A stretch of DNA of 64,000 nt, taken from the NCBI GenBank assembly GCA_943788005.1, contig CALSOP010000002.1, positions 712,573 to 776,572 of the forward strand, in the 5' to 3' direction. The stretch is from an uncultured Gammaproteobacteria bacterium (GTDB taxonomy: Bacteria; Pseudomonadota; Gammaproteobacteria; Eutrophobiales; Eutrophobiaceae). Positions 27,464-36,183 of the stretch are shown here, in pieces; within the stretch, counting starts at the first letter, position 1; the number at the start of each line of letters is the position of its first letter. The notes under the pieces are model-generated. The model was not told where the DNA came from. It did not search any database and worked only from the letters and a program-made list of their open reading frames with translations. The position numbers and the translations under genes were made by a program.

Positions 27464-29242
27464 TTATTCTGGTTTGTTTGGTTTTGCCAATTTAATTCCT
27501 AATTCTTTCAATTGCCTTGGGTTGGCCTTCGATGGTGCTGAAGTAAGCGGACAGCTCGCGCTTTGCGTTTTTGGAAAGGCAATCACATCGCGAATTGAAT
27601 CACTCCCTGACATCAGCATAACAGTACGATCTAGACCAAAAGCGATACCACCATGTGGCGGACAACCGTAACCTAACGCTTCTAATAGAAAGCCAAATTT
27701 TTCCTGAGCTTCTTCTTCACCAATACCCAGCAATTCCAATACTGCAGATTGCATTTCAGCATTGTGGATACGAATAGAACCGCCACCTAGCTCTGTGCCG
27801 TTAAGCACCAAGTCATAAGCGCGTGATAACGTTTTTCCTGGATTTTGTTTAATCGCATCAATATCGGTTGTATTGGGTGCGGTGAAGGGGTGATGTAATG
27901 AGTCCCAACGTTTTTCATCTTCGTTATAGTCAAACATTGGAAAGTCGATAACCCACATAGGTGCCCATTCGCTCTGGAGCAAATCAAGGTCGTGACCCAA
28001 CTTATTTCGAAGCGCGCCAAGTGCGTCATTAACAACCTTGGTTTTATCTGCACCAAAGAAGATTAAATCACCGTCAGTGGCATTAGTGCGTTCGACGATC
28101 TTTGCCGCAACTTCATCTGGCAAAAATTTAAGAATAGGTGATTGTAAACCTTCTGCACCTGCCGCTACGTCGTTTACTTTGATGTAAGCAAGGCCTCTGG
28201 CACCAAACTGTGCGATATAATTTGTGTAATCATCGATCTGTTTACGAGAGAGCTTACTGCCGCCAGGCACATGTAGTGTTGCAACACGACCATCTTCCAT
28301 GTTTGCTGGGCCAGAGAAGACTTTGAATTCGACAGCCTTCATTAAATCGCTGACATCGATTAATTCAAGCGGGTTTCTAAGATCAGGTCTATCACTACCA
28401 AATCGTTCCATCGCCTCAGCATAGGTCATGCGTGGAAAAGGTGAAGGCAGATCGATATTCATTATCTTTTTAAAGAGCGAATGGATCATCTCTTCCATCA
28501 TGCCTGTTATTTCGTTCTCGTTCATGAATGAGGTCTCGATATCTAACTGCGTGAATTCGGGCTGACGATCAGCACGCAAATCTTCATCACGAAAACAACG
28601 CACTATCTGATAATAGCGATCCATGCCGGACATCATTAATAATTGTTTAAATAACTGCGGCGATTGTGGCAGGGCAAAGAAATTTCCCGGATGTGTGCGG
28701 CTGGGCACTAGATAATCCCGCGCACCTTCTGGGGTTGCTTTAGTCAGCATCGGTGTTTCGATATCGAGAAACCCTCTATCGTCTAGGAAATCCCGCATTT
28801 CTTTAACGACCTGTGATCGCAACCGGAGGTTGTTTTGCATTGCAGGACGACGCAGATCGACATAGCGATATTTTAATTTGACATCGTCATGGACATTTTC
28901 ATCATCCAACTGGAAAGGAGGTGTTTTAGCCTTATTCAGGATCTCTATGGTATGGCCCAAGATTTCAACTTCGCCTGTGGGCATATCAGGATTAACAGTA
29001 CCTTCTGGCCTGTTACGGATTTTACCGGTGATACGAATGACGAATTCATTGCGGACAGAATCAGCAATTGCAAATGGCTCTGCACGGTCTGGATCAAATA
29101 CGATCTGAGCTATGCCTTCGCGATCACGAAGATCGATAAAAATGACGCCACCGTGGTCACGACGACGATGTACCCAACCGCAAAGCTCAACTTCTTGGTC
29201 GATATGGCTGCTATTTAGTTTTCCGCAATAATCACTGCGCAT
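27464..29242 (-). CDS. aspS: Aspartyl-tRNA synthetase, bacterial type
   Basis: 592 residues: an OB-fold anticodon domain (about 1-105, [20 protein letters not shown]), a class II core with motif 2 [20 protein letters not shown] and motif 3 [13 protein letters not shown], and the bacterial GAD insertion (about 285-420). It charges tRNA-Asp. Whether it is discriminating cannot be decided here, since no gatCAB lies in the window. A 251-base gap with a repeat element separates it from the upstream DUF502 gene. Confidence 0.96.
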   Translation of the reverse strand: MRSDYCGKLNSSHIDQEVELCGWVHRRRDHGGVIFIDLRDREGIAQIVFDPDRAEPFAIADSVRNEFVIRITGKIRNRPEGTVNPDMPTGEVEILGHTIEILNKAKTPPFQLDDENVHDDVKLKYRYVDLRRPAMQNNLRLRSQVVKEMRDFLDDRGFLDIETPMLTKATPEGARDYLVPSRTHPGNFFALPQSPQLFKQLLMMSGMDRYYQIVRCFRDEDLRADRQPEFTQLDIETSFMNENEITGMMEEMIHSLFKKIMNIDLPSPFPRMTYAEAMERFGSDRPDLRNPLELIDVSDLMKAVEFKVFSGPANMEDGRVATLHVPGGSKLSRKQIDDYTNYIAQFGARGLAYIKVNDVAAGAEGLQSPILKFLPDEVAAKIVERTNATDGDLIFFGADKTKVVNDALGALRNKLGHDLDLLQSEWAPMWVIDFPMFDYNEDEKRWDSLHHPFTAPNTTDIDAIKQNPGKTLSRAYDLVLNGTELGGGSIRIHNAEMQSAVLELLGIGEEEAQEKFGFLLEALGYGCPPHGGIAFGLDRTVMLMSGSDSIRDVIAFPKTQSASCPLTSAPSKANPRQLKELGIKLAKPNKPE

Positions 29243-29306
29243 GTGTATATTCCATCTGGCCTGAACAAGGGGCGGAATAGTACGAGCCAGCAGTCAATTA
29301 CGCAAC

Positions 29307-29495
29307 AAGGATGCCTCTGAAAATGCACTTTTTTCACTATAGCAGCGTCATTTCGTGCTCAAATACCCGAAGAGCGGGGCAGGCTCTCCTCATGTATTGT
29401 ATATATATTGCGGTTCTGCGCGCGCTACTCACCCCTCAAGGGGATACCGAGGTCCTTACTCTAACGAAAAAATCACTATTTTCAGAGGCATCCTT
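29307..29495. repeat. 189-bp element with perfect 18-bp terminal inverted repeats (MITE-like)
   Basis: Left end AAGGATGCCTCTGAAAAT (29307-29324) recurs as its exact reverse complement at 29478-29495, and similarity continues inward (a C/G-poor stretch ending in TTTTTTC on both sides). The interior has no open frame I can support. The right end contains the first two bases of the stop codon of the DUF502 gene as read from the minus strand. No clear target duplication is visible. It is too short for a transposase, so a miniature element or a dispersed intergenic repeat is the best guess. Confidence 0.6.
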
Positions 29496-30120
29496 ATTTA
29501 CGTGTTAATTCGGTTCTAATTGGGCCATCGGGGATAATTACGCCCATCGAGATGATAAATTTAAAGCCTTCTTCTACGGACATATCAAGTTCGGTGACGT
29601 CATCGCGAGGCGCCATCATGATAAACCCAGAAGTTGGGTTGGGTGTCGTGGGCACAAATACAGCGACTAAGTCTTCATTAAGCCCATCTATATCGGTACT
29701 AACATCCTCGTTGGTTAAAAAACCAATGCTCCATATTCCTTTTCTAGGGTATTGAAGCATAACGACTTTACGAAAAGATTTGCCATTAGAATCCAAAATA
29801 GTGGTGGAGATTTGTTTTACACTATTATAAATCGACCTTACTAATGGAATACGATTGAGGATAGCCTCCCAAAACTCAACTAAACGCCGGCCGAATAAAT
29901 TAGCAGCGAGCATTCCGGTGACTAAGAGAATACTGATGGCTAGGACTATGCCAAATCCGGGGACAGAAAAGCCTAGCACTGTTGCCGGTTGGTACTCAGG
30001 TGGCAATAAGAGAATGATATTGTCGAGTAAATCGACGACTAGCTTCACAATGACGACTGTTGCGGCAAGCGGCAGCCAGACTAAAAGGCCGGCAATAATG
30101 TATTTCCTAAGCGTGCCCAT
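29494..30120 (-). CDS. DUF502-family membrane protein
   Basis: 208 residues. Two N-terminal membrane helices (about 6-30 and 48-72, YIIAGLLVWLPLAATVVIVK and PGFGIVLAISILLVTGMLAA) precede a soluble domain with IYNSVKQISTTI, VMLQYPRKGIWSIGFLTN and VFVPTTPNPTSGFIMMAPRD, the DUF502 signatures. Function is unknown. In many proteobacteria this gene lies between an FmdB zinc ribbon and aspS, exactly as here, so the three may share a transcript. The stop codon lies within the terminal repeat of the adjacent 189-bp element. Confidence 0.92.
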   Translation of the reverse strand: MGTLRKYIIAGLLVWLPLAATVVIVKLVVDLLDNIILLLPPEYQPATVLGFSVPGFGIVLAISILLVTGMLAANLFGRRLVEFWEAILNRIPLVRSIYNSVKQISTTILDSNGKSFRKVVMLQYPRKGIWSIGFLTNEDVSTDIDGLNEDLVAVFVPTTPNPTSGFIMMAPRDDVTELDMSVEEGFKFIISMGVIIPDGPIRTELTRK

Positions 30121-30133
30121 TTATCGGGGAATT

Positions 30134-30460
30134 TTAACTAGTATTGGCCGAGGGCTTTGGCGATTCTTTTTTTACAGATGATTTACTGCTGTCGCCTGTC
30201 TTTTTAGTGTCTGAACCGTCTGTTTTCTTACTGTCTGGTTTATTGCCGTTGCTAGTTTTAGCGTCTTTGCTTGGTTTTTTGTCTTTAAAATCGGTTTCAT
30301 ACCAGCCTGTGCCTTTTAATTTGAATGCCGCAGCTGAAACTAGTTTCTGAAGGCTGTCTTCCCCACACTCAGGGCAAGTTTTAGCGGGATCGTCACTGAT
30401 TTTTTGTAGTTTTTCCAAGCGATGCTCACAATGATTGCATCGATATTCATAAATAGGCAC
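30134..30460 (-). CDS. FmdB-family zinc ribbon protein
   Basis: 108 residues. It starts PIYEYRCNHCEHRLEKLQ and continues with TCPECGEDSLQKLVSAAAF, so two CXXC pairs form a zinc ribbon. The C-terminal half is a low-complexity Lys/Ser/Asp tail (about 58-108). Start is a GTG at 30460 with a strong GGAGG upstream. Function is unknown; its place upstream of DUF502 and aspS is widely conserved. Confidence 0.92.
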   Translation of the reverse strand: MPIYEYRCNHCEHRLEKLQKISDDPAKTCPECGEDSLQKLVSAAAFKLKGTGWYETDFKDKKPSKDAKTSNGNKPDSKKTDGSDTKKTGDSSKSSVKKESPKPSANTS

Positions 30461-30651
30461 TGATTAAAACCTCCAAAATTAATATTCACTAGAATACAGC
30501 AGAAAATGGGGCTATGACCAACTAATATCAAGATCTTGCCAACCTTGATACAGTTTATGTTTTACGCACAGCCATTTCTTGGGTATCATCGCCGCCTTTG
30601 CTGCAGAGGGCTTCTGATCTTTACCTTTGCAATATTCTGAAATATCACACC

Positions 30652-30727
30652 GGGCCGTTAGCTCAGCCGGTAGAGCAGTGGATTTTTAATCCATTGGTCG
30701 GGCGTTCGAATCGCCCACGGCCCACCA
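30652..30727 (+). tRNA. tRNA-Lys (anticodon UUU)
   Basis: A full cloverleaf can be drawn: acceptor GGGCCGT pairs with ACGGCCC, D arm GCTCAGCCGGTAGAGC, anticodon stem GTGGA/TCCAT around loop TTTTTAA (anticodon TTT), T arm GGGCG-TTCGAAT-CGCCC, discriminator A and an encoded CCA. It is the only tRNA I find in the window. The accessory oxyanion cassette begins directly after it, but I see no direct repeat of the tRNA 3' end that would mark an integrated island. Confidence 0.97.
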
Positions 30728-30739
30728 TTTCATTGTCTC

Positions 30740-31816
30740 TTAAGCATTTGGTATCGACAATAGCTTGTGCGCGTGAATAACTTTGCCTGTTAGTTTTGTA
30801 CTATAGCCGGGTAATTTATTGATTTTGCCTTTAAGTTTTTTGTCTTTCATTATTGAGCGAATTTCACTTAATATTTCTTTTCCTAAAGACCTTTGCATGG
30901 CCAGGACATAACTTTCAGTAATCATTGGCAGAAATGATAGCTCGAATTGAGTTGCTGCGGCTTTTAAACCAAAGCCAACATCAGCATGACCGCTGGATAT
31001 TAAGGCGGCTACAGCAGAATGCGTAAACTCTTCGTTTTGATAACCATTAATATCTTTTTTATTTATTCCATTTTGTTTGATTAATTCATCAAAGATTGCC
31101 CGAGTACCCGATCCTGGTTGTCGATTAACAAACCTCAAGGAACGACGGGTGAGATCGTTAATTGACGTAACATGCTCTGCTATTGAGGGCTTAACAATCA
31201 AGCCTTGTTCACGTGATGCCAGTTGTAGCAATACATGTTTCTCGTCATCTAACCACTGTGAATACGTAGGGGCGAGATTTTCTATTAGCGCACCTTCTGG
31301 AAAATGAAACCCGGCAATGTCTATTTGGCGTTTATTTAATAGCTTCAGGTTTTCAAGACTACCCCGCGATTGAAATTCTATAGGGTATTGTCCCGTCCTT
31401 TTACAAATGGACTGTAGATGGTTAATGGCCAAATCATGGCTACAAGATGCTATGCACTTTTTAGCGCTGACATTTTGACCAATTAATGCTTTGATTTCAT
31501 TATTTAGCTTGTCTGCGATGGGTAGCAGTGTCTTTGAGTAGTCAGCATCTATGTTTCGTTTTGTTTCTATAAGCTTTTGTCCGAGTGGACTGAGCTTTGA
31601 ACCGCGTCCGCGTTCCTTAATACACAATGGCGTATGAAAGGCCTCATCCCAGTAGCGTATAAGCTCCCAGGCAGTACGATATGAAACTTTGATTTCCTTT
31701 GCAGCTGCCTGCAGTGACCCGCATTGATGTATTTCTTCAAGCAACGGTAGCAAGCGTTGGTTCAGTTCCTGATTGGCACCGGTAGTTTGCCACTGGACAT
31801 TAAATTCAATTCGCAT
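30740..31816 (-). CDS. ModE-like regulator with a PBP-like sensor domain
   Basis: About 358 residues from the ATG at 31816 (AGG upstream); the frame remains open to 31864, but that stretch overlaps the operator. N-terminal winged helix-turn-helix (about 18-85): CGSLQAAAKEIKVSYRTAWE and ERGRGSKLSPLGQKLI, as in ModE. The C-terminal part (about 120-320) is a periplasmic-binding-protein-like domain with CIASCSHDLAINHLQSIC, NRQPGSGTRAIFDELI and SGHADVGFGLKAAATQFEL. This architecture occurs in regulators of molybdate/tungstate genes. It is divergent from the porin/TupA-like genes, which are the likely targets; the ligand is inferred from them. Confidence 0.88.
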   Translation of the reverse strand: MRIEFNVQWQTTGANQELNQRLLPLLEEIHQCGSLQAAAKEIKVSYRTAWELIRYWDEAFHTPLCIKERGRGSKLSPLGQKLIETKRNIDADYSKTLLPIADKLNNEIKALIGQNVSAKKCIASCSHDLAINHLQSICKRTGQYPIEFQSRGSLENLKLLNKRQIDIAGFHFPEGALIENLAPTYSQWLDDEKHVLLQLASREQGLIVKPSIAEHVTSINDLTRRSLRFVNRQPGSGTRAIFDELIKQNGINKKDINGYQNEEFTHSAVAALISSGHADVGFGLKAAATQFELSFLPMITESYVLAMQRSLGKEILSEIRSIMKDKKLKGKINKLPGYSTKLTGKVIHAHKLLSIPNA

Positions 31817-31846
31817 AAGCCAGCCTGTTTTATATGTAATAAAAAG

Positions 31847-31869
31847 CATATTTGTACAATACAAATATG
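31847..31869. promoter_or_regulatory. Palindromic operator candidate 1
   Basis: Perfect 10-base arms CATATTTGTA and TACAAATATG flank CAA. It lies about 30 bases upstream of the regulator start, in the divergent gap to the porin gene, and would suit autoregulation by the ModE-like protein. The half site TACAAATAT recurs at 31911-31919. Confidence 0.65.
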
Positions 31870-31914
31870 ATGCTATAAAGCCGATTAAATATAACTATAA
31901 AATAAATAAATACA

Positions 31915-31940
31915 AATATATGTAAATATTTGCATATATT
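31915..31940. promoter_or_regulatory. Palindromic operator candidate 2
   Basis: Perfect 8-base arms AATATATG and CATATATT separated by 10 bases, ending 14 bases before the porin ATG. It overlaps the half site TACAAATAT shared with the first palindrome, so the same regulator could bind both. The AT richness lowers the significance somewhat. Confidence 0.5.
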
Positions 31941-31954
31941 CCTTTCGAGGCATT

Positions 31955-33325
31955 ATGAAAAATCATAAATTAATCTTGTATGTCCTGTCGTATCTTTTTT
32001 ATTGTTCATCTGTGTTTGCGGTCAGTGGTGACAAGCCATGGCGTTTGAATAGCGCGTTAAACTTGCCGGAAGTTTTTTCAATTTCAGGACACCATCGAAC
32101 ACGGTTTGAAAATGTTGATGAACAGTATCGAGGCAATCAAAATGGTGGCGATCAGGCGCTGGTATTTCGAACAGTTGTTTTGGCTAAACTTGATTTTAAG
32201 CATATTAAGTTTGCCGCTGAAATGCTGGATTCGCGAGTTGAATTAGCGGACTCGGGCACGCCTTTATCTGGTAGCGTTGTTAATCCATTAGAGCTCTTGC
32301 AGGCCTATGTCGAAGTGCCGTTGGATAATGTGTTAGGGCAAGGAAGCAAAAGTATGGCCCGCGGCGGCCGAATCACTATGGACATGGGCAGCCGTCGTTT
32401 AGTGGCAAGGAATCGTTTCCGAAATACGATAAATGGGTTTACTGGTATTGATTGGCATTGGCAAGGCGCTGACAAACAGAAGTTTCGATTTTTTTATACT
32501 CTACCCGTACAGCGTTTGTTCAGTGGTAGCGCCTTGGACAATGAAGCGAGATTTGACAAGGAACATGAAGAGGTTCGTTTTTGGGGTATCTATTATGCTC
32601 CAGATAAATTGCCATGGGGCGACCAGCTTGAATTTTATTTCCTGGGTTTGAATGAAGAAGATGTGGCGGGAGTGTTAAACACACGTGATCGAGACTTGTA
32701 CACACCAGGTTTACGGCTCTATAGAAAACCGAAAAAGAGTCAGTTTGATTATCAAGTTGAATCGATCTTTCAATTTGGCGAATCTCGTTCATCAACGACT
32801 TCACCAACCGAGCTGGATCACTTCGCCTACTTTCATCATGCTGAAATTGGATATAGTTTTGATGCAAGGTGGTCGCCGAGATTAATCCTTCAATATGATT
32901 ATGCTAGCGGAGATGATGATCCAAATGATGGTGACAATAACCGTTTTGATACTCTTTATGGAGCGCGACGTTTTGATTTTGGCCCAACCGGTATTTATGG
33001 TCCCTTTGCTAGAGCTAACCTGAGCACACCGGGCGTACGCTTAAAATTAAAACCCGCCTCTAACGTTACTAGTTTTCTTGCACTACGTGGTTATTGGCTA
33101 GCCTCTGATAACGATGCGTGGACAACGGCGCGAATTTCCAATGCTACAGGTCAATCAGACAACTATATCGGGACGCAGATTGAGACGCGAGTGCGTTGGG
33201 AAGTGTTGCCGAAAAATATTCGGATAGAAGCCGGCGCAGCACATTTATTTGCCGGTGATGTAATGGATGGTGCGGGTAAGAGTGATGCAACTTATTTATA
33301 TTCACAGGCTGTTTTTTGGTTTTAA
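31955..33325 (+). CDS. Outer-membrane beta-barrel, alginate-export (AlgE-like) family porin
   Basis: 456 residues with a signal peptide (LILYVLSYLFYCSSVFA) and alternating amphipathic strands to the end (VFWF, with the terminal Phe usual for barrels). Motifs typical of this family are SISGHHRTRFENVDEQYRG and GGRITMDMGSRRLVARNRFR. Members form anion-selective or substrate channels of many kinds; alginate is not implied. A GAGG precedes the ATG. It is 23 bp upstream of the TupA-like gene, so the two are co-transcribed, which suggests a channel for the same oxyanion. Confidence 0.85.
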   Translation: MKNHKLILYVLSYLFYCSSVFAVSGDKPWRLNSALNLPEVFSISGHHRTRFENVDEQYRGNQNGGDQALVFRTVVLAKLDFKHIKFAAEMLDSRVELADSGTPLSGSVVNPLELLQAYVEVPLDNVLGQGSKSMARGGRITMDMGSRRLVARNRFRNTINGFTGIDWHWQGADKQKFRFFYTLPVQRLFSGSALDNEARFDKEHEEVRFWGIYYAPDKLPWGDQLEFYFLGLNEEDVAGVLNTRDRDLYTPGLRLYRKPKKSQFDYQVESIFQFGESRSSTTSPTELDHFAYFHHAEIGYSFDARWSPRLILQYDYASGDDDPNDGDNNRFDTLYGARRFDFGPTGIYGPFARANLSTPGVRLKLKPASNVTSFLALRGYWLASDNDAWTTARISNATGQSDNYIGTQIETRVRWEVLPKNIRIEAGAAHLFAGDVMDGAGKSDATYLYSQAVFWF

Positions 33326-33348
33326 ATTAATTAACAAAGGTTATAAAA

Positions 33349-34161
33349 ATGAACATGAAAACAATATTTCAATTATTACTCACGTGTCTGATTTTATTAT
33401 CCGGGGCTGTCTCTGCAGAAGAAGTAAGGCTTAAGATGGCAACAACAACTAGCACTGACAACTCAGGCTTGTTGGCTGTATTAAACCCGCCCTTTGAAAA
33501 TAAATATAATGTGAAGCTAGATGTTATTTCGGTAGGTACAGGGAAGGCTATTCGTTTAGGTAAAAATGGTGATGTTGATCTGATTTTTGTGCATGCGCCA
33601 GGAGCAGAAAAGGAATTTGTTGCCGAGGGATCGGGAATTGAACGAGAACCAGTTATGCATAATGATTTTGTCCTCGTCGGCCCGGATACTGATCCGGCCG
33701 GTCTTAAAAATGCAAATAATATTGTCGATGCAATGTCAAAACTGATTGAAGCAAAACATGTTTTTGTTTCACGTGGTGATGATTCTGGTACACATAAAAA
33801 AGAGAAGCGTCTTTGGAAAATGACAGGAAAAGAAGTCTCTGGTGATTGGTATCTTGCAGTTGGCCAAGGAATGGGCGTCGTGTTAAGAATAGCTGATGAT
33901 AAAGAAGCGTATACGTTGACCGATAGGGGCACCTATCTGGCTTATAAAGATAAGTTGAAATTAAGAGTAGTATTTGAAAACGATCCAGGACTCTTTAATC
34001 CTTATCATGTGATTATGGTAAACCCTGAAAAACATCCTCATACAAAAATTGAAATGGCGAGAAAATATTCTGCCTTTATTCGTAGTAATGAAGGCCAGGA
34101 CTTAATTAGAAATTTTAAGGTGAATGGTGAAATATTATTTCACCCAGATGTCATAAAGTAA
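33349..34161 (+). CDS. TupA-like tungstate/molybdate substrate-binding protein
   Basis: 270 residues with a signal peptide (LLLTCLILLSGAVSAEEV). The family start LKMATTTSTDNSGLLAVLNP is followed by ISVGTGKAIRLGKNGDVDLI and FVSRGDDSGTHKKEKRLWK, the oxyanion-binding residues of TupA/PBP domains (Thr/Ser and Arg/Asp/Ser-Gly-Thr). Tungstate is the usual ligand of this family, with molybdate or other oxyanions possible. The permease (TupB) and ATPase (TupC) that normally follow are absent: the next genes are a 48-residue reading frame and an unrelated protease. Confidence 0.88.
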   Translation: MNMKTIFQLLLTCLILLSGAVSAEEVRLKMATTTSTDNSGLLAVLNPPFENKYNVKLDVISVGTGKAIRLGKNGDVDLIFVHAPGAEKEFVAEGSGIEREPVMHNDFVLVGPDTDPAGLKNANNIVDAMSKLIEAKHVFVSRGDDSGTHKKEKRLWKMTGKEVSGDWYLAVGQGMGVVLRIADDKEAYTLTDRGTYLAYKDKLKLRVVFENDPGLFNPYHVIMVNPEKHPHTKIEMARKYSAFIRSNEGQDLIRNFKVNGEILFHPDVIK

Positions 34162-34281
34162 GAAATTATTAGTTACCGAAATCATCAGAGCAGTGAAAAC
34201 TATAATAGTTTATGTTTATAATATATCTTCAATAACACATACAGTTTGTTGTTAGTCATTCAATAAAAGAGGAAGCTGCTG

Positions 34282-34428
34282 ATGAACGAAGATCATATCA
34301 TTGCTGCAATTCTTGCGGCCGGGTTAATTTCGCAAAATAAAGATGATGCTATCGAACCTAAAGATGCTGTCGGTTTGTATGGACTATGCCTGTCAGAGCT
34401 GATTGCATCTAATCGTGCCCCCAAGTAG
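34282..34428 (+). CDS. Small protein of 48 residues, unknown
   Basis: ATG at 34282 with GAGGA about 10 bases upstream and a TAG stop. The product starts MNEDHIIAAILAAGLISQNK and contains AVGLYGLCLSELIASN. It is weakly amphipathic, with no membrane segment or metal cluster and one Cys. It lies 120 bases after the TupA-like gene. The good ribosome site and normal codon use support a real gene, but I recognise no family. Confidence 0.5.
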   Translation: MNEDHIIAAILAAGLISQNKDDAIEPKDAVGLYGLCLSELIASNRAPK

Positions 34429-34472
34429 CAAGCATGGGTTTTGCGCTGCTTTATCTGTGAGCAGAGTATAAA

Positions 34473-35363
34473 TTAAATGCTGGTTTTATTTGGTGCACCA
34501 GAATTAAGCTTCACGAAATAGAAAATCGTACACAGTAAGATAACGACAAAGCTTATCCAGCCAAAAGTTGAATTGTATTGGCTTACGAGATAATCAAAAC
34601 TGCTGTTATGAGTACGGTTTGTAAAGTAATCCGAGAGCTTGATTAACATCACTATGCCCGCATGAACGCCTATACAGGCAGCAATGCTACGATGTTTTAA
34701 TCGCAACAAGCCGAGCAACACACCAAAAATAAATAACGTTAAAAAGTAATCTACAATAGACCACTCATGAAAGCGTCGGAATGCTTCAGGCATCATACTG
34801 ATTCCGGTTAACCAGCTGATATCAGTATCTGTGGGCAGATCACGATATCTAATAAAGTGTACTGTTGAATAAACCAGGCTCGAAAAGAACACTGTAATTA
34901 CCGCACCTGTCTGTTTGTATAAGCCAGTAAATAATGCGCCTCTGAAAATTGACTCTTCAACAAGGCCAATTAATAAGCCAGCAAGCAAAGCCTTTGTAAG
35001 ACGCTCCATCACCAGAGCCATTGAAACACTGCGGCTCGTATCAATCTCATGAATACCAAGAACTAATAATAAAACCTCAATTATTAACATAATAATCATG
35101 CCGTAGACAAAACCATTAAGCATACCATTCAAAAACTTGAAAAGTTTTCCGCTATAGCCAAACGCCTTGAGTGAGAGTGAGTTGTATAGTTGTAAATAAA
35201 CACCGCTTATAATCAAACCGCTGATCAGTGTGGCGTATGTCAAATACTTACGAAAGGCCAGACCCAGCACAGGATCTAGCAAAAGTTTTAATGGATAAGC
35301 GATTACTGCGCCGACAAAAAACGTAAGCACAACAAATAAACAGAATATTATTATCGCACGCAT
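34473..35363 (-). CDS. CPBP-family intramembrane metalloprotease
   Basis: 296 residues, about eight hydrophobic segments. The CPBP/Abi motif I is GLVEESIFRGALFTGLYK (EExxxR, about 139-156). Motif II is probably VYSTVHFI (about 165-172), and ACIGVHAGIVMLIKL (about 230-244) is the later His-containing helix. These glutamyl proteases process prenyl-type or regulatory membrane proteins; the substrate is unknown. It reads in the same direction as soxYZ, which lies 31 bases upstream. Confidence 0.88.
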   Translation of the reverse strand: MRAIIIFCLFVVLTFFVGAVIAYPLKLLLDPVLGLAFRKYLTYATLISGLIISGVYLQLYNSLSLKAFGYSGKLFKFLNGMLNGFVYGMIIMLIIEVLLLVLGIHEIDTSRSVSMALVMERLTKALLAGLLIGLVEESIFRGALFTGLYKQTGAVITVFFSSLVYSTVHFIRYRDLPTDTDISWLTGISMMPEAFRRFHEWSIVDYFLTLFIFGVLLGLLRLKHRSIAACIGVHAGIVMLIKLSDYFTNRTHNSSFDYLVSQYNSTFGWISFVVILLCTIFYFVKLNSGAPNKTSI

Positions 35364-35394
35364 GGATTTAGAGCAATGTTATTTTGGAAGTGAA

Positions 35395-35709
35395 CTATTC
35401 AATTCGTGTTTCAATCGAATCGGAATTGTTTTCATTATCACGCCAGGTTAGCTCAAGCTTGTCACCAGCATCAGCGCCTTTGAACATAAAAGATAAATAG
35501 GGGTTTTTTGAAACAGCCCGACTCCAGTCACATGACATAACTACGTTGCCATTATGTTTAACTATAACTTCATTAATGTAATGTACCGGCACCAGCTCGC
35601 TGGTTTCGCTATCAATTCGAAAGCCAGTTTCCATAGGGTGTCTAATGATGGCGCGTACTGTTGTGACACCATCGTTGGTTTTTGTTTTTAGACGTATGGT
35701 TGATGCCAT
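35395..35709 (-). CDS. soxZ: Thiosulfate-oxidation carrier subunit SoxZ
   Basis: 104 residues of the SoxZ immunoglobulin-like fold. It has VRAIIRHPMETGFRIDSETS and YINEVIVKHNGNVVMSCDWS, both characteristic, and no signal peptide, since it is exported with SoxY. SoxZ pairs with SoxY to carry the sulfur intermediate. It begins directly after the soxY stop. Other sox genes (XA, B, CD) are absent from the window. Confidence 0.95.
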   Translation of the reverse strand: MASTIRLKTKTNDGVTTVRAIIRHPMETGFRIDSETSELVPVHYINEVIVKHNGNVVMSCDWSRAVSKNPYLSFMFKGADAGDKLELTWRDNENNSDSIETRIE

Positions 35710-36162
35710 TTAGCCACAGCCTCCTTCATGTACTTCTATGAATGTACGCGCACTGAATATCATGCCATCACTTTTTACCATCACGATGATATTCGATGCT
35801 TGCTGTATTTTTATTCGCGTTGATATAAAACCCACGCAACTAGGGGAAAGATCAAAGTTTGCAATTAATGGGTTAGGGTTTTTATCAACAAAAATGGCAA
35901 TAGATTCTATATTTGGTAAATCCGTTTTAACCTTGATCGGAACTACGGCGCCATTTTCTACAACAGCGTGTACCCCGATGCTGATCTGTTCAGATTCTTT
36001 TATTTTTTGATTTGGATAATAAGTGGCAATGGCTTCGTCATAATCGACCGCAGAAAAGGCAGCCTCATTCCATTTAGCAAGGGCAGCTATGGGTTTCAAT
36101 AAACCTGAAACTAGAACCATTGCTCCTGATGCTAAATATTTAAATGTGTCTCTGCGTAACAT
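35710..36162 (-). CDS. soxY: Thiosulfate-oxidation carrier subunit SoxY
   Basis: 150 residues. The N-terminus MLRRDTFKYLASGAMVLVSG has a twin-arginine-like signal. The C-terminus ends in VHEGGCG, the flexible arm whose Cys carries the thiosulfate-derived sulfane on a swinging thiol. SoxYZ is the carrier of the periplasmic Sox pathway, and an incomplete Sox set (no CD) usually means sulfur globule formation or transfer to rDsr. The gene follows the BepA-like protease gene by about 20 bp, an uncommon neighbour. Confidence 0.95.
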   Translation of the reverse strand: MLRRDTFKYLASGAMVLVSGLLKPIAALAKWNEAAFSAVDYDEAIATYYPNQKIKESEQISIGVHAVVENGAVVPIKVKTDLPNIESIAIFVDKNPNPLIANFDLSPSCVGFISTRIKIQQASNIIVMVKSDGMIFSARTFIEVHEGGCG

Positions 36163-36183
36163 AAGCTTTTTAAAATTTAGTGA

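Noticed and set aside
30652-34472. Genomic island integrated at tRNA-Lys
   Set aside because: No integrase and no duplicate of the tRNA 3' end was found within reach, so the accessory cassette next to the tRNA is only suggestive.
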